Part shown: piece after piece, positions 6,103-9,759 of the stretch
How positions within the stretch are numbered: the first letter of the stretch is position 1
Layout: every line of letters starts with the position of its first letter
NCBI GenBank assembly: GCA_031288005.1
Contig: JAITSE010000087.1
Location: 1-9,759, forward strand
DNA from: Treponema sp.
Lineage (GTDB): Bacteria > Spirochaetota > Spirochaetia > Treponematales > Breznakiellaceae
Direction: 5' to 3'
Length of the DNA: 9,759 nucleotides
The notes under the pieces: generated by a model
Database searches by the model: none
Told to the model about the DNA's origin: nothing
Seen by the model: the letters and a program-made list of their open reading frames with translations, nothing else
Made by a program: the position numbers and the translations under genes

Positions 6103-7014
6103 ATGAAAAGTCTTGCGCGGCAGGCGCTTTTTTTGAGCGCATCTTTTTTTCTTATTTTCGCGGCTGCTTCCGCAATACGCTATCTCCATATTTGGGTAGA
6201 CGCAGCCCGCCTTATTCCTCCTGGAAAATGGGAGGAGGGCGCTTCCCTGATCTCTGCCGGCCAATGGGCGCTTCCCATAACCCTGTATTTATCGTCTTTG
6301 CTGAGTCTCAGCTATTCCGTCCAAAAAGCCTTTTCTTTCCCTCTGAGTTTTTTGTGCATTTTCGTAATGTCCTGCATTCTTACGGCGGGACTGTCCGTGG
6401 GGCTCTTTCAGGCGAATTCCGCGTCTGGTTTGCCTGAAAAAACCATGCCGTCTGTATTGGGCGGGCCGGGACTCATCATTACCCAGGGAGAAACCGCGGT
6501 GATTCTTCTGGAGGGGCCCTCAAATCCGGAAGGGGCTAGGGTAATAGCCGCTCCAAGCCGGCCTCTCGCCTACCAAAAAACAACCACGGCTGGAAATATT
6601 GACGCCGGGCTGCTTTCCGTCCCTTTCAGGGTAGGAGGTCCCGATTTTATTACTAGTATGTTCCTTGATTTTTCCCTGGCGGCGGAACAGTTTAAGGAGC
6701 GATTAAACCTGGGGCTTATCACCTTCAGTATATATCTTGGGTCCCTCTGCTTTCTGCTTTCTTCCCTCCGCTTTGTGATGGAGCTGACATCTTGGCCTTT
6801 GGCCAATATTTTTTTGAGCGTTCTGGTATTCCGGGGTATACTAGCCGCGGGGATCTTTCTTGATTCCCCGGAGATACAGCAGTTCATCCGGCCTTTGCTG
6901 GAAAAGGATATTCCCGGGAGTATGGTCTGCCCCGCTGTTTTCTCTGGAGCCGCTGTCCTTGTCATCCTGTACACTGTGTTGGTTAATCTGGCCCGGGGGA
7001 GAAAGACAACATAG
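6103..7014 (+). CDS. Six-segment membrane protein of unknown function with central extracytoplasmic domain
   Basis: I do not recognise this 303-residue protein. Hydrophobic segments lie at about residues 6-26, 55-75, 80-102, 205-225, 231-254 and 277-298. Between the third and fourth is a roughly 100-residue domain (about 103-200) that looks beta-rich (LIITQGETAVILLEG, then short strands and prolines) and would sit outside the cytoplasmic membrane if the N-terminus is inside. The start is well fixed: an in-frame TAA lies at 6097-6099, so ATG 6103 is the first possible ATG, although no ribosome binding site precedes it. The stop codon abuts the next gene's ATG with no gap, indicating co-transcription and probably a joint complex. 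A 3+3 layout around a central domain is also seen in LptF/LptG permeases, but I see no convincing LptF/G sequence motif. Confidence 0.85.
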   Translation: MKSLARQALFLSASFFLIFAAASAIRYLHIWVDAARLIPPGKWEEGASLISAGQWALPITLYLSSLLSLSYSVQKAFSFPLSFLCIFVMSCILTAGLSVGLFQANSASGLPEKTMPSVLGGPGLIITQGETAVILLEGPSNPEGARVIAAPSRPLAYQKTTTAGNIDAGLLSVPFRVGGPDFITSMFLDFSLAAEQFKERLNLGLITFSIYLGSLCFLLSSLRFVMELTSWPLANIFLSVLVFRGILAAGIFLDSPEIQQFIRPLLEKDIPGSMVCPAVFSGAAVLVILYTVLVNLARGRKTT

Positions 7015-8823
7015 ATGAAACTAGAACGGAAGTCCTTGCTTTCTCCATCGACGGTATTCGTATATTATATTCTCCTTTCCATCCTTGTTATAATGATTTT
7101 TAGGCAATTCTCTCCCGGCGAACCTCCGCCTTTGCCTCTTTTTTCCCGCTCCTGGCGGCTTACCCGGGGAATTCTGAATTGGATCGACATCTTTCCGGCC
7201 CTGGCTATGTCGGGCATGGTAATCCCTTTTGGTCTATTTCCTGTCAAAAGTGACGGGCCTGCTTCCCCTTTTTCCCTCAAATTTTTAGATATCATGAAGA
7301 ATTCCATCCTTACCGCCATAATCGCCGCCGCCTTTTACGGTCTCCTCTGTTTTCTGGTTTTCCCTTTAGTCCGGGACCGGGAGGCGGATATGCTCTACCG
7401 GGGCCGGCTTTTTTCAGACTCCGCTTCCCGCGCCCGTTCCTATGCCGCCGCCAGAAACTGGGACGACGCAGCCCGGCTTCTGGGAGTATGCGAACGGATT
7501 TGGCCCGGCAGTCCGGATCTTGCTGATCTGCGAGCCTCTGTTTCCATTGAATCGGATGAATCCCGCTTTGATACGCGGCAAACTCAGACAGAGCCGCTTG
7601 CCCAATTCCTAGAGGAGGCCGGCTCGTCAGACCGGCATGAACCTGTAGACGCGGCTGAGGCCCTGGCGATGGCGGAAAGCGCCATGGGGGAAGAACGTTA
7701 TTACGATGCCCATTGGTTTGCCACTCTGTCGGGCCGTCTTGCCAAGAAAGGCAGCGTAGAAGTGGTGGAGGCGGCCCGGACCGCAAGCCGCGCCTGGAAC
7801 GCCATTGCTTCCCTGGAGCCTAATAACCAAGCGTCGCGGCTGGTAAAAATTTACCGGATGAAAAATGCGGCTTATGAGGCAATGCTTGCCGAAGACTGGA
7901 TACGAGGATACTACTTGTTTAAGGAGCTTGAGAAACTAGGTCCCCAGGACCCGGATATTATTAAATTTGGCGATGAGTGCGAGATGCGGCTTGAGGAAAT
8001 CGCCTTCTTTATAGACGAATCCGGGCTGGCTCTAGGCGAAATTTTAAGCGGCGCGGTTTTTTCCATACCACGCCGCAGTTCCGCCGGGACATACAACGGA
8101 CTCATGGCGCTGAAAATTCAATCGCTGGCGGCTTCCCAGGATTTTTCCTGGGGAATAGGCGTAGAACTTCTGGTTTTTAATGAAAAGGCGGAGATTGAAA
8201 ACCGCGTTGAGGCTCAGTATGCCAAGATTCTACCCAGAACGCTTGGAGATCAGAAGCGGGTCCTTGTTTTGCTGCGCGCCTTGGACAGGGAAAACAAAGA
8301 GCGGCGCTGGGAACCTGTGTGGAGCGGCCCCGGCAGGCCAGGTTCTATAGAGTATGACAATGGGCTTGACCTGGGCGACACCCAGGTGATGCTGGATATA
8401 CCTTATGAAGATTTTCTTCTTTCCACCCAGGTACGCCGGGGAGTGGGCAATTTTTTCATTGGAGAACTTTTTGCCGCTGAAAGAGATTTAGGCGCTTACG
8501 GCTATATACCACAGGTATTCGCGGCGGAAATTCTTAGCCGTTTCGCTGAGCCTGTTTACTTTCCCGCCTTTCTGATTTTAACCCTTATCGCGGGCTGGCG
8601 CTGCCGCGCCGGAAAGCGGCCTCGTTATCTATCAGCGCCCATGCTTTTTCTTCTTCCCCTGATTTTCAATGAAGTAATGAGTGTCTACCGCGCCGCCATG
8701 AATTTGGCGGGCATCAGGCTTATCTTAACGCTGCCCCTTATTCCCGCGGCGTCGATTATTCTCATCAGCGCAGTTTTACTCTTCATTCTGTCCCTCGTCT
8801 GCCTGGCCTATCAGCATGAATGA
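7015..8823 (+). CDS. Membrane protein of unknown function with TPR-like central region
   Basis: I do not recognise this 602-residue protein. Hydrophobic segments are at about 12-30, 55-75 and 98-119, and again at 514-530, 538-556 and 567-598. The long central part starts with TPR-like helical pairs (139-170, with ARNWDDAARLLGVCERIWPGSPDLADL; 213-262; 284-318, with AMLAEDWIRGYYLFKELEKLGPQDPD). After a helical linker comes a strand-rich domain (about 330-480, including GVELLVFNEKAEIENRVEAQYAKILP). TPR repeats usually mediate protein-protein contacts. ATG 7015 directly follows the previous stop TAG; GGGGGAG at 6995-7001 is a binding site with long spacing, and translational coupling is likely. 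The 3' end overlaps the ATL gene by 8 bases. It shares the 3+3 segment layout of its upstream neighbour, so the two are probably subunits of one complex. Confidence 0.85.
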   Translation: MKLERKSLLSPSTVFVYYILLSILVIMIFRQFSPGEPPPLPLFSRSWRLTRGILNWIDIFPALAMSGMVIPFGLFPVKSDGPASPFSLKFLDIMKNSILTAIIAAAFYGLLCFLVFPLVRDREADMLYRGRLFSDSASRARSYAAARNWDDAARLLGVCERIWPGSPDLADLRASVSIESDESRFDTRQTQTEPLAQFLEEAGSSDRHEPVDAAEALAMAESAMGEERYYDAHWFATLSGRLAKKGSVEVVEAARTASRAWNAIASLEPNNQASRLVKIYRMKNAAYEAMLAEDWIRGYYLFKELEKLGPQDPDIIKFGDECEMRLEEIAFFIDESGLALGEILSGAVFSIPRRSSAGTYNGLMALKIQSLAASQDFSWGIGVELLVFNEKAEIENRVEAQYAKILPRTLGDQKRVLVLLRALDRENKERRWEPVWSGPGRPGSIEYDNGLDLGDTQVMLDIPYEDFLLSTQVRRGVGNFFIGELFAAERDLGAYGYIPQVFAAEILSRFAEPVYFPAFLILTLIAGWRCRAGKRPRYLSAPMLFLLPLIFNEVMSVYRAAMNLAGIRLILTLPLIPAASIILISAVLLFILSLVCLAYQHE

Positions 8824-9124
8824 AATCACCCTTCGCATCGCCGGCTGCCTCCGCTCCGTCCCTCCGGGCCGCGTCGCCTGTTACCGGGACATAGCCCGAG
8901 CCGCCGGCCTCCCAAACGGCGCCCGCCAGGTTGCCCGGACGCTGCATTCCATGTCTAGCTCCCTCGCGCTTCCTTGGCATCGCATCATTCGCGCCGGCGG
9001 CTCTGTCGCTCTGAAAAGCTGCCGGGGCCGGGAAATGCAAATAGCTTTGCTCCGTTCCGAAGGGGTTGAAGTTTCAGATGACGGACAGGTAGATATGGCG
9101 GCGTATAACTACTTCAAAATTTAG
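8816..9124 (+). CDS. Alkyltransferase-like protein (ATL, MGMT-fold DNA damage binder)
   Basis: This 102-residue protein has the C-terminal MGMT/Ogt DNA-binding fold: PPGRVACYRDIARAAGLPNGARQVARTL (16-43), including Tyr23 and Arg38, then the active-site loop LPWHRIIRAGG (52-62) and a terminal helix REMQIALLRSEGVEV (72-86). In true O6-alkylguanine methyltransferases the loop is PCHR; here the acceptor Cys is Trp (PWHR, 53-56), the hallmark of ATL proteins such as E. coli YbaZ. These bind O6-alkylguanine lesions, bend the DNA and hand it to nucleotide excision repair rather than removing the alkyl group. ATGAATGA shares 8 bases with the end of the upstream gene, implying translational coupling. 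Why a DNA-damage protein follows two membrane proteins is unclear. Confidence 0.9.
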   Translation: MNEITLRIAGCLRSVPPGRVACYRDIARAAGLPNGARQVARTLHSMSSSLALPWHRIIRAGGSVALKSCRGREMQIALLRSEGVEVSDDGQVDMAAYNYFKI

Positions 9125-9163
9125 ACTTAACCCCGGGCCTGCGCCTGTGGTACGCTCCATGCT

Positions 9164-9574
9164 ATGACTTCATTATCATCATTTACTATTAATACATCCC
9201 GCAAGGATGAGTGGCTTAATATTTCCGGTGAAGTGCGGGCGATAGTCGCGGCATCAGGCGTGGCCGAGGGGATTTGCGTGGTCTTTGCAGCTCATACCAC
9301 CGCCGCGGTAACAGTAAACGAAAACGCCGATCCTGATGTGCCAAGAGACGTGCTTTTGGCTTTGGACTCCATATCACCGGATCGCCGGGAATTCCGCCAC
9401 AGTGAAGGAAATTCCGCGGCTCATACCAAAACGAGCCTGATCGGTCCCTCAATTACCCTAATCGTAACGGGAGGCGCGCCTCTGCTTGGAACCTGGCAGG
9501 GAATCTGGTTTAACGAATATGACGGCCCCCGGACACGCAATGTCTGGGTCCGGGTAATCGGCGAAGCAAAATGA
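9164..9574 (+). CDS. YjbQ/UPF0047 family protein
   Basis: This is a 136-residue protein of the typical YjbQ length. The family signatures are complete: AAHTTAAVTVNENADPDV (42-59), HSEGNSAAHTKTSLIG (79-94) and LGTWQGIWFNEYDGPR (108-123). Conserved His44, His79 and His87 probably form a metal or active site in a trimeric beta-sandwich. E. coli YjbQ shows weak thiamine-phosphate synthase activity and is often labelled secondary thiamine-phosphate synthase, but the physiological role is unsettled. ATG 9164 is the only good start: the upstream ATG at 9159 meets TGA after one codon. No ribosome binding site is seen. It is 39 bases after the ATL gene on the same strand, so it could belong to the same operon or be expressed separately. 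No other thiamine gene is near. Confidence 0.93.
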   Translation: MTSLSSFTINTSRKDEWLNISGEVRAIVAASGVAEGICVVFAAHTTAAVTVNENADPDVPRDVLLALDSISPDRREFRHSEGNSAAHTKTSLIGPSITLIVTGGAPLLGTWQGIWFNEYDGPRTRNVWVRVIGEAK

Positions 9575-9603
9575 AGACCGCATTCCCCGCACTTGAGAAC
9601 CTT

Positions 9604-9626
9604 GCAATCCGGCTCCGCCGGATTGC
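9604..9626. repeat. Perfect GC-rich hairpin after the YjbQ gene
   Basis: GCAATCCGGC (9604-9613) and GCCGGATTGC (9617-9626) form a perfect ten-pair stem with loop TCC, 29 bases past the YjbQ stop codon. The following TTAGGAGTTTTG has only a four-T run, 7 bases past the stem, so it is at best an imperfect terminator. The outer GCAAT/ATTGC and the tail recur in the next hairpin. Confidence 0.7.
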
Positions 9627-9692
9627 TTAGGAGTTTTGCGGATTGTTTTTGGGTGAAGTGCAATTTGCTTTGCAAATTGCTTAGGAGTTTTG
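9622..9692. repeat. Direct repeat ATTGCTTAGGAGTTTTG, two copies
   Basis: The 17-base string ATTGCTTAGGAGTTTTG occurs at 9622-9638 and 9676-9692, offset by 54 bases. In each case it is the 3' edge of a hairpin plus its tail. Bases between the copies are not otherwise alike apart from the hairpin arms. Confidence 0.7.
9660..9680. repeat. Second perfect hairpin with different inner stem
   Basis: GCAATTTGC (9660-9668) and GCAAATTGC (9672-9680) pair perfectly over nine bases with loop TTT. Its outer pairs and tail match the hairpin at 9604-9626, but its inner stem is different and still fully paired. Confidence 0.7.
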
Positions 9693-9738
9693 GGAGCGGC
9701 GTCTAAGTTGCGGATATTGTTGTAAGTCCCAAAACTCC
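9684..9738. repeat. Inverted repeat GGAGTTTTGGG / CCCAAAACTCC
   Basis: GGAGTTTTGGG (9684-9694) is the exact complement, in reverse, of CCCAAAACTCC (9728-9738), eleven pairs around a 33-base loop. Its left arm is the tail of the second hairpin, so the three repeats form one composite element. No gene is seen from 9575 to the window end. Confidence 0.6.
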
Positions 9739-9759
9739 CCGGATTGGACCCTAAGGACC

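Noticed and set aside
5806..6264. 152-codon open frame on the minus strand over the DnaA-box region
   Set aside because: The translation is a low-complexity mix of K, N, R, S and T with no domain-like pattern; it overlaps the start of the well-supported plus-strand membrane protein and arises from AT-rich DNA.
6103..8823. The membrane pair as LptF/LptG
   Set aside because: Only the 3+3 topology agrees; I could not see family sequence motifs, and the TPR-like region of the second protein is not part of LptF/G. Kept as an analogy only.

Overview
The window looks like chromosomal DNA of a spirochaete, most plausibly a moderate-GC treponeme of the termite-gut type. This is an inference from gene content and style: a STAS protein with a zinc ribbon, a YbjN-like protein next to PspA, spirochaete-like multi-pass membrane proteins of unknown function, and palindromic intergenic repeats. 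I see no phage genes, transposase, tRNA, rRNA or CRISPR array. Most genes read on the plus strand.

Layout. At the left edge (1-574, minus strand) is the 5' part of a multi-pass membrane protein resembling DUF624/YesL, cut by the window. A 111-base divergent intergenic region separates it from a DUF4062 protein with a winged-helix-like C-terminus (686-1723). Next is a complete AMP-forming long-chain acyl-CoA synthetase (1827-3614). After a 285-base gap with a promoter candidate comes a possible envelope-stress module: STAS/zinc-ribbon protein (3900-4451), YbjN-like protein (4491-4928) and PspA/IM30 (5099-5788). A 170-base leader rich in inverted repeats lies directly before the pspA ribosome binding site.

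The 314-base gap after pspA (5789-6102) is very AT-rich and carries two perfect DnaA boxes plus two one-mismatch boxes, all in the same orientation. It is either an origin-like element or a DnaA-controlled regulatory region, and I regard it as the most interesting stretch here.

From 6103 a tight gene string follows: a 303-aa membrane protein, a 602-aa membrane protein with TPR-like repeats that begins on the base after the previous stop codon, an alkyltransferase-like DNA-damage-binding protein (ATL, motif PWHR) overlapping by 8 bases, and a YjbQ/UPF0047 protein. The two membrane proteins have the same predicted 3+3 membrane-segment layout around a central soluble domain, suggesting a two-subunit complex. 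The right end (9575-9759) is non-coding and carries two perfect hairpins with an identical 17-base tail, followed by a further inverted repeat.
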